A stretch of 64,000 bases of DNA, from contig PNLP01000012.1 in assembly GCA_013823135.1 (NCBI GenBank), forward strand, positions 89,414-153,413, written 5' to 3'. The notes below the pieces were generated by a model, which was not told the DNA's origin, did not search any database, and saw only the letters and a list, made by a program, of their open reading frames with translations. Of this stretch, positions 24,500 to 32,048 are shown in pieces. The DNA is from Planctomycetaceae bacterium (GTDB lineage Bacteria; Planctomycetota; Planctomycetia; Gemmatales; Gemmataceae). How positions within the stretch are numbered: the first letter of the stretch is position 1; every line of letters starts with the position of its first letter. A program made the translations under genes and the position numbers.

Positions 24500-25798
24500 T
24501 CACACCACTCGAATGGTCTGTTCGCGACCGGGGCCGACGGACACCACCGAGACCGGCAACCCCACCAACTCTCCCACGCGGTCGATGTATCGCCGGGCAG
24601 CGGCGGGCAAATCTGTCAGCTTGCGAGCAGCGGTGATGTCCTCGGTCCAGCCGGGGATCGTTTCGTAGATCGGCTTGCAGCGTTCCAGTTCGTGAGCATC
24701 GCTGGTGAAGTGCGTGCGGCGTTCGCCGTCGAGTTCGTAGCCCACGCACAGTTTCAGTTCGGGCAAGCCGCTCAGCACGTCGAGCAGCATCAGTGTGATC
24801 TCGTCGGCACCGGACAACGCCGCAGTGTAACGCACGGCCAGGGCGTCGAACCAGCCCGTGCGGCGTGGCCGACCGGTGACGGTGCCGAACTCGCGGCCAA
24901 TCCTGCGAATGCGTTCGCCGACGCCATCAGGGCCGTCGTCGAGTTCCGTCGGGAACGGGCCGCGACCGACGCGAGTTGTGTACGCCTTCACCACGCCGAT
25001 GATCCGCTTCACGTGCTTCGCGGGAAGCCCCGTGCCGCTCCAGATCCCCGACGGCAAACTGCTCGAACTTGTGACATACGGGTAGGTGCCGTGATCGACG
25101 TCGAGGAGGCTTCCTTGTGCGGCCTCGAAGAGCACGCGCTTGCCGGCCTTCACGGAATCGTGCAGGAGTCGCGCTGTGTCGGTCACATACGGACGGATCC
25201 GTTCGGCGTACTTCAGGTATTCGTCGGCAACGGCATCCGGATCGAAGACCTTCGCGCCGGCAGCCCCATCGGCGAAGGCGACCATCAGCCGGTTCTTGAA
25301 CGGCACAACTTGCTTGAGGCGTTCGCGGAGGTGATCGGGCCGCAAGAGTTCGCCCACGCGGATGGCGAACCGGCGACCGACTTTGTCCTGGTAGCACGGC
25401 CCGATGCCGCGGCCCGTGGTGCCGATCTTCCCTTCGCTGTTCCCCTCGGCGAGGCGTTCTTCCTCCATGTGATACGGGAAGATGACGTGGGCGTGATCGC
25501 TCAGCACCAGCCGCTTCGAGACATCGACGCCGCGCTCGGCGAGTTGATCGACTTCCTCTAGGAATCGCGGAGGGTAAACGACGACGCCATTTCCAATAAT
25601 GGAGGTGACACTCGGGCGGATCACTCCGGTGGGAAGCAGGGACAGCTTGAAGGTCTTGCCGTCCACAATGACCGTGTGGCCGGCGTTTGCTCCACCGTTG
25701 TAGCGAACCACAAGATCGAACTCATCGCCAATGAGATCGACAATCTTACCCTTGGCCTCGTCGCCCCATTGAAGCCCGACCACGCACGTTCCGGCCAT
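24500..25798 (-). CDS. purA: Adenylosuccinate synthetase
   Basis: 432 residues from the ATG at 25798. The frame is open upstream to 25963, but the standard N-terminus begins here (MAGTCVVGLQWGDEAKGKIV). Asp13 and His41 (GGANAGHTV) match the catalytic pair. The GTP loop reads WGDEAKGK, where most PurA have WGDEGKGK. Further blocks are GIGPCYQDKVGRRFAIR, FEAAQGSLLDVDHGTYPYVT, RVGRGPFPTEL and VTGRPRRTGWFDALAVRY. It catalyses the GTP-dependent step from IMP to adenylosuccinate. The 60 bases before the start contain two hairpins, the distal one followed by a T run, which suggests a leader or attenuator. Confidence 0.97.
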   Translation of the reverse strand: MAGTCVVGLQWGDEAKGKIVDLIGDEFDLVVRYNGGANAGHTVIVDGKTFKLSLLPTGVIRPSVTSIIGNGVVVYPPRFLEEVDQLAERGVDVSKRLVLSDHAHVIFPYHMEEERLAEGNSEGKIGTTGRGIGPCYQDKVGRRFAIRVGELLRPDHLRERLKQVVPFKNRLMVAFADGAAGAKVFDPDAVADEYLKYAERIRPYVTDTARLLHDSVKAGKRVLFEAAQGSLLDVDHGTYPYVTSSSSLPSGIWSGTGLPAKHVKRIIGVVKAYTTRVGRGPFPTELDDGPDGVGERIRRIGREFGTVTGRPRRTGWFDALAVRYTAALSGADEITLMLLDVLSGLPELKLCVGYELDGERRTHFTSDAHELERCKPIYETIPGWTEDITAARKLTDLPAAARRYIDRVGELVGLPVSVVSVGPGREQTIRVV

Positions 25799-25832
25799 TG
25801 CGAACCTGTCTGGAGAGCAATTAAACAACGTA

Positions 25833-25854
25833 CTGGCGGTTTTACGTCCGCCAG
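25833..25854 (-). promoter_or_regulatory. Second hairpin of the purA leader
   Basis: Perfect 7-base-pair stem (CTGGCGG/CCGCCAG) with an 8-base loop, directly after the T run of the terminator-like hairpin and 35 bases before the purA ATG. Its GGCGG/CCGCC arms could also pair with the CCGCCCGGG side of the first hairpin, giving alternative structures. Inference only. Confidence 0.35.
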
Positions 25855-25855
25855 C

Positions 25856-25881
25856 AAAAACGCCCGGGACATTCCCGGGCG
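25856..25881 (-). terminator. Intrinsic terminator-like hairpin in the purA leader
   Basis: On the minus strand a perfect 9-base-pair stem (CGCCCGGGA/TCCCGGGCG) with a 3-base loop is followed directly by five T. This is the best intrinsic-terminator match in the window. It lies 58 bases before the purA start, with no gene immediately upstream for it to end, so attenuation of purA is plausible. Confidence 0.55.
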
Positions 25882-25959
25882 GATCGGTCCATGACACACC
25901 CGAATCACGGTAGTAGTCCTGTGGCAAGGCGTCAAGTGGCCGGCTGAGTTGCGCAAAGA

Positions 25960-25998
25960 GCAAGGCCCGCTGTAACGTGTTGTTACAGCGGGCCTTGC
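25960..25998 (-). terminator. Long perfect hairpin after tRNA-Gln
   Basis: A perfect 17-base-pair stem with a 5-base loop, 19 bases after the tRNA-Gln 3' end on the same strand, followed by TCTTT. Likely the tRNA terminator. Confidence 0.6.
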
Positions 25999-26017
25999 CT
26001 GTTTTGGTGATTCCCAG

Positions 26018-26088
26018 TTACCCCGCTAGGATTCGAACCTAGACAATGAGAATCAGAATCTCAGGTGCTACCGTTACACTACGGGGTA
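26018..26088 (-). tRNA. tRNA-Gln (anticodon CTG)
   Basis: A 71-base cloverleaf on the minus strand. The acceptor stem is TACCCCG/CGGGGTA with discriminator A. The anticodon stem TGAGA/TCTCA encloses loop TTCTGAT, giving anticodon CTG (codon CAG). The T arm is CTAGG/CCTAG with loop TTCGAAT. CCA is not encoded. A strong hairpin follows. Confidence 0.96.
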
Positions 26089-26698
26089 ATGAACTCGTTC
26101 AATCGGCTTACCCAAAACATACCAGCCGCCCTGAATCCTGACAAGCCACATCTTTTTCCGCTGCTCTCGGGACACATGCCTGTTGCGTGTCTCCCGTTGT
26201 GTTGTGGCGAACTTGTTGTACCCCGCCTGCAGACGAAAGCACTTCGAGGTCGGTATCTTTCGCTGTCTCGCATCACTCTGACTTGGACCCTGAGATGAAC
26301 AGGGATTGAGGATCGTAACGCAATTGCACAACACACGGTTCGCGAATGACTTGGCGCACTTCTCCGGGAGCCTGAAATTGTTCTGATACAGTTTCTTCCG
26401 GACGAATGGAATGGTTCCGGGTCTGAAACCATTGGTTCCGGGTCTGAAACCATTGGTTCCGGGTCTGAAACCATTGGTTCCGGGTCTGAAACCATTGGTT
26501 CCGGGTCTGAAACCATTGGTTCCGGACGCGGGGTGGGTATCTGGCCCGGAACCAATTACCCTCACTCCGGGCGGTTGACATTCCACGATTATTACGTTTC
26601 GTCCTAACGAAATGCTCAGCCGGAACCCCTCAGGCAGACGGTTCCCTCGCGCTTCTCCATCTGGTACGCTCGGGCACTTCCCCACACGGAGCGCTGCA
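26089..26698. other. Gap between tRNA-Gln and the beta-helix gene, holding a tandem repeat
   Basis: About 610 bases without a convincing gene. Frames on the minus strand are long only because the 21-base repeat inside them has no stop codon; they give PGTNGFR or DPEPMVS repeats with no family likeness. The region contains the tandem array listed next and, close to its right end, the probable promoter area of the beta-helix gene. Confidence 0.6.
26413..26525. repeat. Tandem array of a 21-base unit
   Basis: Five identical head-to-tail copies of GGTTCCGGGTCTGAAACCAT plus a final T (unit length 21), from 26413 to 26517, then the first 8 bases of a sixth. Each unit starts GGTT and carries AACC near its end, so it can form a small stem. 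Identity between copies is complete, which implies recent expansion or active homogenisation. Confidence 0.95.
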
Positions 26699-28168
26699 AT
26701 GTCTCGCCTCATCGTCCTGCCGTTGGCCGTTCTCGCCCTTGGGGTTCTGGGAACGCTGGCTCTCACCGGGCATACCCAGCCGCCACCGGGAGCCAAGGCT
26801 GCGAGCGGGAACATCCGCGAGCAGGGGGCAAAAGGCGACGGCACCACTGACGACACGCAGGCAATTCAACATGCCGTCGATGCCGCAACGGGACTCGTGC
26901 AGTTACCGCCCGGAACGTACCGCATCACGAAAACCATCGTGATCGACCTCGCGAAGACCGGCTTCACCGGGGTCCGTGGCGAGGGTGTGCCGCGTGTCGT
27001 CATGGCTGGCGAAGGACCGGCGTTCAAGTTCATCGGCACACACGCCGGATCCGCCGACCCCAAGACGTTCAAGGATCCCGTCTGGGCCAGGGAGCGGATG
27101 CCCATCATCGAGAGCCTCGAAATCGTGGGCGAACACGAGAATGCCGACGGCATCGAAGCGACCGGCACGATGCAACTCACGATCACTCGCGTGCTGGTCC
27201 GGAAATGTCGCCACGGCATCCACCTGACGACACGCAATCGGAACGTCCTCATCGCCGATTGCCACATCTACGAGAATCGCGGGGTCGGCATCTTCCTGAA
27301 CGCGCTGAACTTGCACCAGATCAACGTGACCGGTTGCCATGTCAGTTACTGCGACGACGGCGGCATTGTCTGCAAGGCCGGCGAGGTGCGAAACCTTCAG
27401 ATCACAGGGTGCGACATCGAGAGCAATCAGGGCGAGAAGCGACCGCCGACTGCAAACATCCTGGTGGACAGCACGGACGGATCGAACGCGGAAGTGGCCA
27501 TCACCGGGAACACGATCCAGCACAACCACAAGGCTCCGGGCGGCGCGAACATCCGCATCAAGGGGCCAAGTGCCCGCAAGATCAAGGACACGGCCGAGAT
27601 GCGAGACGGCCACGTCACCATCTCGGGGAACATCATCAGCGACGTGATGGTGAACATTCACCTCGAGCACGCCCGCGGTGTCGTCATCACGGGGAACACC
27701 TGCTGGACGGCTTATGAGTGGAACCTGCTCGCGGAGCACTCGACAGCGATCACGGTCGGGCCGAACAACTTCGACCGCAACCCGCGATACGCTGCCGAGG
27801 AGAAGCCCGGGACCACGAACGCAATCCTGTTCCGCGATTGCCAGGATTGCACGCTCTCGGGGTTCACGCTATCCCGCACCCGCGCCGCTGGTGCAGGGCT
27901 CACACTAGAACGCTGTTCGCGATTGAATGTCACGGGGGCAACGATTTTGGACTGCGACGGTGTCGGTATGTTGTTGACGGACGTGACGAACTCGCGCGTG
28001 AGCGATTGCCTGATCCGCGACGACCGGCCCGACGCGAGTTCGGTCTCGTTGCGAACCCGAGGTGGCAGCGACAACATGATTGTGGACAACTACCTCGGCC
28101 GCCCTCACGACATTCTCAAGGGCGTGGGGTTGGTCGAGCGAAACTACGACGGGAGGGTGAAGCCATGA
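26699..28168 (+). CDS. Secreted right-handed beta-helix protein, pectate-lyase-3-like
   Basis: 489 residues from the ATG at 26699, which opens a signal peptide or anchor (MSRLIVLPLAVLALGVLGTL). A pectate-lyase-3-like N-terminal segment follows: GNIREQGAKGDGTTDDTQAI and QLPPGTYRITKTIVID. The body is a parallel beta-helix with many repeated turns (ITRVLVRKCRHGIHL, VLIADCHIYENRGVGIF, VTGCHVSYCDDGGIVC, ITGNTIQHNHKAPGGAN, GVVITGNTCWTAYEWN, NVTGATILDCDGVGMLL). These folds bind or cleave acidic polysaccharides; catalytic residues cannot be identified here. The stop overlaps the next start as ATGA, so the three genes to 28997 form one unit. Confidence 0.88.
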   Translation: MSRLIVLPLAVLALGVLGTLALTGHTQPPPGAKAASGNIREQGAKGDGTTDDTQAIQHAVDAATGLVQLPPGTYRITKTIVIDLAKTGFTGVRGEGVPRVVMAGEGPAFKFIGTHAGSADPKTFKDPVWARERMPIIESLEIVGEHENADGIEATGTMQLTITRVLVRKCRHGIHLTTRNRNVLIADCHIYENRGVGIFLNALNLHQINVTGCHVSYCDDGGIVCKAGEVRNLQITGCDIESNQGEKRPPTANILVDSTDGSNAEVAITGNTIQHNHKAPGGANIRIKGPSARKIKDTAEMRDGHVTISGNIISDVMVNIHLEHARGVVITGNTCWTAYEWNLLAEHSTAITVGPNNFDRNPRYAAEEKPGTTNAILFRDCQDCTLSGFTLSRTRAAGAGLTLERCSRLNVTGATILDCDGVGMLLTDVTNSRVSDCLIRDDRPDASSVSLRTRGGSDNMIVDNYLGRPHDILKGVGLVERNYDGRVKP

Positions 28169-28599
28169 AGCGTTTCATCGGCTATCCGCTCGGCTATGTT
28201 TGGGCATCGCCCAACAGCGTCCTGGGATTGGGGCTGTTGCCGTTCGTGTTGATGTCGGGCGGACGGGCACGCTTCCAGTCGGGGGTGGTCGAACTTTACG
28301 GCGGGTTCGCGGCGTGGTTCCTTCGCAACATCGCCGGCGGTGCGGGAGCGATGACGCTCGGCCACGTCATCGTGGCGCGCGATCTTCGGATGCTGAACTT
28401 CACCCGCAACCACGAGCACGTTCACGTTGGACAGTACATGCAGTGGGGGCCGCTGTTCCTGCCGATGTACGGGCTCTCCAGCTTCCTGTGCTGGCGAGCC
28501 GGGCTCAACCCGTATCTGGAGAACCGCTTCGAGAAGGTGGCTTACGGCTTGCACCCGTGCTTCGGCGAACCGCCAGATGAACCGGGAGCTACCGCGTGA
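28165..28599 (+). CDS. Small membrane-associated protein with HEHVHV-x-QY-x-x-WG motif, first paralogue
   Basis: 144 residues. Two hydrophobic stretches (about 8-33 and 48-68) flank a short polar part. The hallmark is NHEHVHVGQYMQWGPLFLPM (residues about 82-101), a His/Glu-rich segment able to bind metal, followed by YGLSSFLCWRAG and an NPYLENRFEKVAYG ending. I know this motif from uncharacterised bacterial proteins but can give no function. An HE-x-x-H-like arrangement hints at a metal-dependent protease or hydrolase; this is inference. It starts inside the stop of the beta-helix gene (ATGA) and ends inside the start of its paralogue (GTGA). Confidence 0.8.
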   Translation: MKRFIGYPLGYVWASPNSVLGLGLLPFVLMSGGRARFQSGVVELYGGFAAWFLRNIAGGAGAMTLGHVIVARDLRMLNFTRNHEHVHVGQYMQWGPLFLPMYGLSSFLCWRAGLNPYLENRFEKVAYGLHPCFGEPPDEPGATA

Positions 28600-28997
28600 G
28601 CGCCCACCTGTTGTTGCGACCGTTCGCGTATCTGTGGGCACTGCCGAACACAACGCTCGGATTGCTGTTTGTTTTGCCCGCATTGCTTTCGGGCGGCGGT
28701 ATTCGGTTTGAACGCGGAGCCATCGAAGTTTACGGCGGCATCACCCGATTCTTTCTGCGGCACTGTCTCTTCGTGAAGGCGTCGGCCCTGTGTTTGGGGC
28801 ACGCCATTCTCGGTCAGAATCGCGAATGCCTCGACCACGCGCGAGATCACGAACACGTCCATGTGAAGCAATACGAGCGCTGGGGGCCGTTGATGTTGCC
28901 CGCGTATTTCTTGTCGAGTTTCCTGGCCTGGAGGCGTGGTGACCATTTCTACTTCGACAATCGCTTTGAACGCGAAGCGTACGGCCTCGATAGTTAA
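28596..28997 (+). CDS. Small membrane-associated protein with HEHVHV-x-QY-x-x-WG motif, second paralogue
   Basis: 133 residues, starting at a GTG that overlaps the previous stop by four bases. It aligns along its whole length with the preceding protein: similar P-x-x-Y-x-WA-x-PN-x-x-LGL beginning, V-E-x-YGG segment, LGHAILGQNRE, DHEHVHVKQYERWGPLMLPA, YFLSSFLAWRRG and NRFEREAYGLDS. The motif residues are all kept, so both copies probably keep their activity, perhaps as a heterodimer. No gene follows closely on this strand. Confidence 0.8.
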   Translation: MSAHLLLRPFAYLWALPNTTLGLLFVLPALLSGGGIRFERGAIEVYGGITRFFLRHCLFVKASALCLGHAILGQNRECLDHARDHEHVHVKQYERWGPLMLPAYFLSSFLAWRRGDHFYFDNRFEREAYGLDS

Positions 28998-29100
28998 TGC
29001 CCAACCCGCAATGTTGGGTGTCGGGATCATCTCGTATCTAGTAAGATAACCGGTCGACTGGCGATGAAGTGATTGTCCAAAACCCGATACGCGAATTGCC

Positions 29101-30357
29101 ATGCCCCGCGACCGGAAGACGGAAGACGCGCAAGAACTGTTCACCCGCGGCCACACGGCGTTCAACGCTGGCGACCACCGCGAGGCGATCGAGTGCTTCT
29201 CACGGGCCATCAACCTCAGGCCCGACGTGGCACTCGCCTACCGTTTCCGTGCTTATGCATACCTCGAACTTGGCGACCGCGTGCGTGCGTTGAACGACCT
29301 CGACCACGCGATCCGTCTGAAGCCCGACGATGTGCAGTCCTACGCGGACCGGGCCGCGGAACTCTACATGCAAAAGGCGTTCGACCTTGCTATTGCCGAT
29401 TGCGACCGCGTGCTGAAGCTCGACCCAGGTCGCGCACCCATCTACGGGCTGCGTGGTCGTGCCCACGCCGAGCGAGGCGACACGGAGAGCGCCCTCCGAG
29501 ACTACGCGACCGCCATCGCCAACGACCCGGAGAACCTTTCTCGCTATCTCCTCTGGCGTGCGCAACTGCACCTGGACTGCGAGAACTACACGGCGGCTGA
29601 TGCCGACACGGCGGCGATCATCGCGGCAGACCCGACCAACGCCGATGCCCACTTCACCCGTGGGACGATTCGCCAACAGGATGGCGACCATGAGGGGGCG
29701 ACGGAATCGTACACCGCAACGCTTGCGATCAAACCTGACCACCCGTTCGCGCTGCTCGGCCGGGCACACTGTCACTTCAACCGGCAGGACTACGCCGCGG
29801 TCATCGCCGACTGCAATCGCGTCATCGAGCTGATGCCCGGAGTGGTCAAGGCTTATGAACTCCGTGGCACGGCCAGGAAGACGCTGGGCAACTTCGACGG
29901 TGCACTCGCGGACTTCAACGAGGCCATCCGGCTCGCGCCCTCGGCCGTGATGCCCTACAACTATCGTGCGAGTCTCCACTACGCTCGCCAAAATTACGGC
30001 GGAGCGGTGCGGGATCATATGGAAGCGCTCAAACGCGACCCCCGTCATGCTGGGACCTTCAACCAGCTCGCGTGGGTGTGGAGCACATGCCCCGACCCGG
30101 ATGTGCGGAATGGCCAGCGAGCACGCGAGTGTGCCACCCGGGCGTGTGAACTAACCGAGTGGGCCGAAGCGGGATTCCTCGACACCCTCGCAGCGGCGCA
30201 CGCTGAATGCGGGGAATTCGACGACGCCGTGAAATGGCAAGAGAAGGCGATGGGCTTGCTTGATGGCGATGTCGAGAAGGAAGCCGACTATCAGTCGCGG
30301 CTTGACCAGTACCATCTCCACAAGCCCGCACGTGTCACCGGTGGAGCGGGCTCGTAA
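29101..30357 (+). CDS. Tetratricopeptide repeat protein
   Basis: 418 residues, cytoplasmic in appearance. At least nine 34-residue TPR units follow each other from residue 8 (AQELFTRGHTAFNAGDHREA, IECFSRAINLRPDVALAYRF, LNDLDHAIRLKPDDVQSYAD, IADCDRVLKLDPGRAPIYGL and so on), ending near 390. The last part (WSTCPDPDVRNGQRARECAT, CELTEWAEAGFLDTLAAAHA) is typical of planctomycete TPR proteins that often follow serine/threonine kinase domains; here there is no kinase. Probable scaffold for protein interaction. A methyltransferase gene follows after 44 bases on the same strand. Confidence 0.9.
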   Translation: MPRDRKTEDAQELFTRGHTAFNAGDHREAIECFSRAINLRPDVALAYRFRAYAYLELGDRVRALNDLDHAIRLKPDDVQSYADRAAELYMQKAFDLAIADCDRVLKLDPGRAPIYGLRGRAHAERGDTESALRDYATAIANDPENLSRYLLWRAQLHLDCENYTAADADTAAIIAADPTNADAHFTRGTIRQQDGDHEGATESYTATLAIKPDHPFALLGRAHCHFNRQDYAAVIADCNRVIELMPGVVKAYELRGTARKTLGNFDGALADFNEAIRLAPSAVMPYNYRASLHYARQNYGGAVRDHMEALKRDPRHAGTFNQLAWVWSTCPDPDVRNGQRARECATRACELTEWAEAGFLDTLAAAHAECGEFDDAVKWQEKAMGLLDGDVEKEADYQSRLDQYHLHKPARVTGGAGS

Positions 30358-30401
30358 GACGCGGTACCAGCTTCGCCATCGAACAAACAAGATTCAGCAC
30401 A

Positions 30402-32036
30402 ATGTCGGACACACCCCAGGCAGCCAAGGCGTCCACGACGAGCCACCGACTCACCGCTCCGGGTGCTGTCGGTTCGGCAGGTAAGCCATCCGCAGGCAAT
30501 TCCTACGACGAACTCCCTTACGACAGCCACCCATTCCAGCAGACGCACCCTTCCCGCCTCGCGACGGTCGCTACCCTGTTCGGGCTGAAACCCACCGCCG
30601 TGGAAGCGTGCCGCGTTCTGGAACTCGGGTGCGCTGCGGGAGGCAACATCGTCTCCATCGGGGAATTGTTCCCAAACAGCGAGTTTGTCGGAGTTGACCT
30701 TTCGGGCCGGCAGATCGCAGACGGACAGCGCGTGATCGAGGCCGCGGGACTGAAGAACGTCAAGCTCATCCACGCGAGCATCACCGATGTGGACGAGAGC
30801 TACGGCACGTTCGACTACATCATTTGCCATGGCGTGTTCTCGTGGGTGCCAGACCCCGTTCGGCAGAAAATCCTGGCGATTTGCTCGGCCAACCTGACCC
30901 CGAACGGCATCGCATACGTGTCGTACAACACGTACCCCGGCTGGCACATGCGGGGCATGATCCGCGACATGATGCAGTTCCACTCGGGCCGATTCGACAA
31001 CGCCAAACAGAAAGTCGAGCAGGCCCGCGCGTTGCTCGATTTCCTCGCGCAGACCACGAAGAACGACACCGGCCCCTACGGCACGCTGCTCCGGCAAGAA
31101 CTCGAAAGCCTCCGCCATCAGTCCGACAACTACCTGTACCACGAGCACCTGGAGGAAGTGAACGACCCGCTGTACTTCCACCAATTCGTCGACATGGCGA
31201 CGAGGCACAACCTCCGATACCTGGGTGAGGCACGGCTCGCCACGATGGTCACCACGAACTTCTCGCCCGACGTGCGAAAGGCCATCTCCGCGGTCGCAAC
31301 GGATCAGGTTCAGATGGAACAGTACCTCGATTTCGTCCGCAACCGGACGTTCCGGGAGACGCTGCTCATCCGCCACGAGTTGACCCCGCACTGGGCGATC
31401 CAGCCCGAGGCGATCCGCCAGCTTCACTTTGGAATCGCGAAACGATCCGCGGACGATTCCATTGACGTCAGGTCAACCGCACAGGCACGGTACTCAAGCC
31501 CTACCGGAATGACGCTGACCACGAGCAACCCGATCCTCAAGGCGGGGATGCAGATTCTCGGTCAGCGGTGGCCCGCGACCGTCTCGTTCGCCGAGCTCGA
31601 TGCCGCTGTTGTGGAAACACTCGGTACGCCGTCGGATAACGGGCAACAACTCGCCGTCGCCCTGCTGAACACGTACCTGTCCTCGAACTTGATCGAGCTC
31701 CATGCAACCCCCATCGTTCCCACGCCCGTAAGCGACAGGCCTGTCGCGTTGGCCGTCGCACGGGCGAACCTCGAATGTGGGCAGACGGGCGTCGCGACCC
31801 GCCGGCATGAATTCATCCGGACGAACGACCTCGATATGCGGCTCATCCCCTTGCTCGACGGCACGCGTGATCGGGCTGCGTTACTGGACAGGCTTGTTGA
31901 ACTCGCTGTCGCGGGGGAGTTTCTGGTTCAAAAGGATGCGAAACGGTTTACCAAACCCGATGCGTTGCGTGCGGCCATGAGCCCCGCGATGGATTCGGCG
32001 CTGGAACGCTACGCGGGCGCAGGCTTGCTGAAGTGA
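30402..32036 (+). CDS. Class I SAM methyltransferase with methyltransferase-regulatory domain
   Basis: 544 residues. After a low-complexity N-terminus, SYDELPYDSHPFQQTHP (about 35-51) opens a Rossmann methyltransferase with VLELGCAAGGNIVSIGELFP (motif I), EFVGVDLSGRQIADGQ and FDYIICHGVFSWVPDP. YVSYNTYPGWHMRGMIRDMM leads into a regulatory domain (about 230-320) and a C-terminal winged region near 385-540. This layout is that of bacterial protein-lysine-methyltransferase-like enzymes and of proteins annotated as methyltransferase regulatory domain. The target is unknown. Co-transcription with the TPR gene is likely; it converges on the FHA gene with 12 bases between stops. Confidence 0.88.
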   Translation: MSDTPQAAKASTTSHRLTAPGAVGSAGKPSAGNSYDELPYDSHPFQQTHPSRLATVATLFGLKPTAVEACRVLELGCAAGGNIVSIGELFPNSEFVGVDLSGRQIADGQRVIEAAGLKNVKLIHASITDVDESYGTFDYIICHGVFSWVPDPVRQKILAICSANLTPNGIAYVSYNTYPGWHMRGMIRDMMQFHSGRFDNAKQKVEQARALLDFLAQTTKNDTGPYGTLLRQELESLRHQSDNYLYHEHLEEVNDPLYFHQFVDMATRHNLRYLGEARLATMVTTNFSPDVRKAISAVATDQVQMEQYLDFVRNRTFRETLLIRHELTPHWAIQPEAIRQLHFGIAKRSADDSIDVRSTAQARYSSPTGMTLTTSNPILKAGMQILGQRWPATVSFAELDAAVVETLGTPSDNGQQLAVALLNTYLSSNLIELHATPIVPTPVSDRPVALAVARANLECGQTGVATRRHEFIRTNDLDMRLIPLLDGTRDRAALLDRLVELAVAGEFLVQKDAKRFTKPDALRAAMSPAMDSALERYAGAGLLK

Positions 32037-32048
32037 TAATTTCGGCTT

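Noticed and set aside
26413..26525. CRISPR array
   Set aside because: The units are contiguous with no spacers, and no cas genes are in the window.
26074..26856. Long minus-strand frames with PGTNGFR or DPEPMVS repeats
   Set aside because: They are open only because the 21-base tandem repeat lacks stops; flanks have no protein-like features and they run through the tRNA-side gap.
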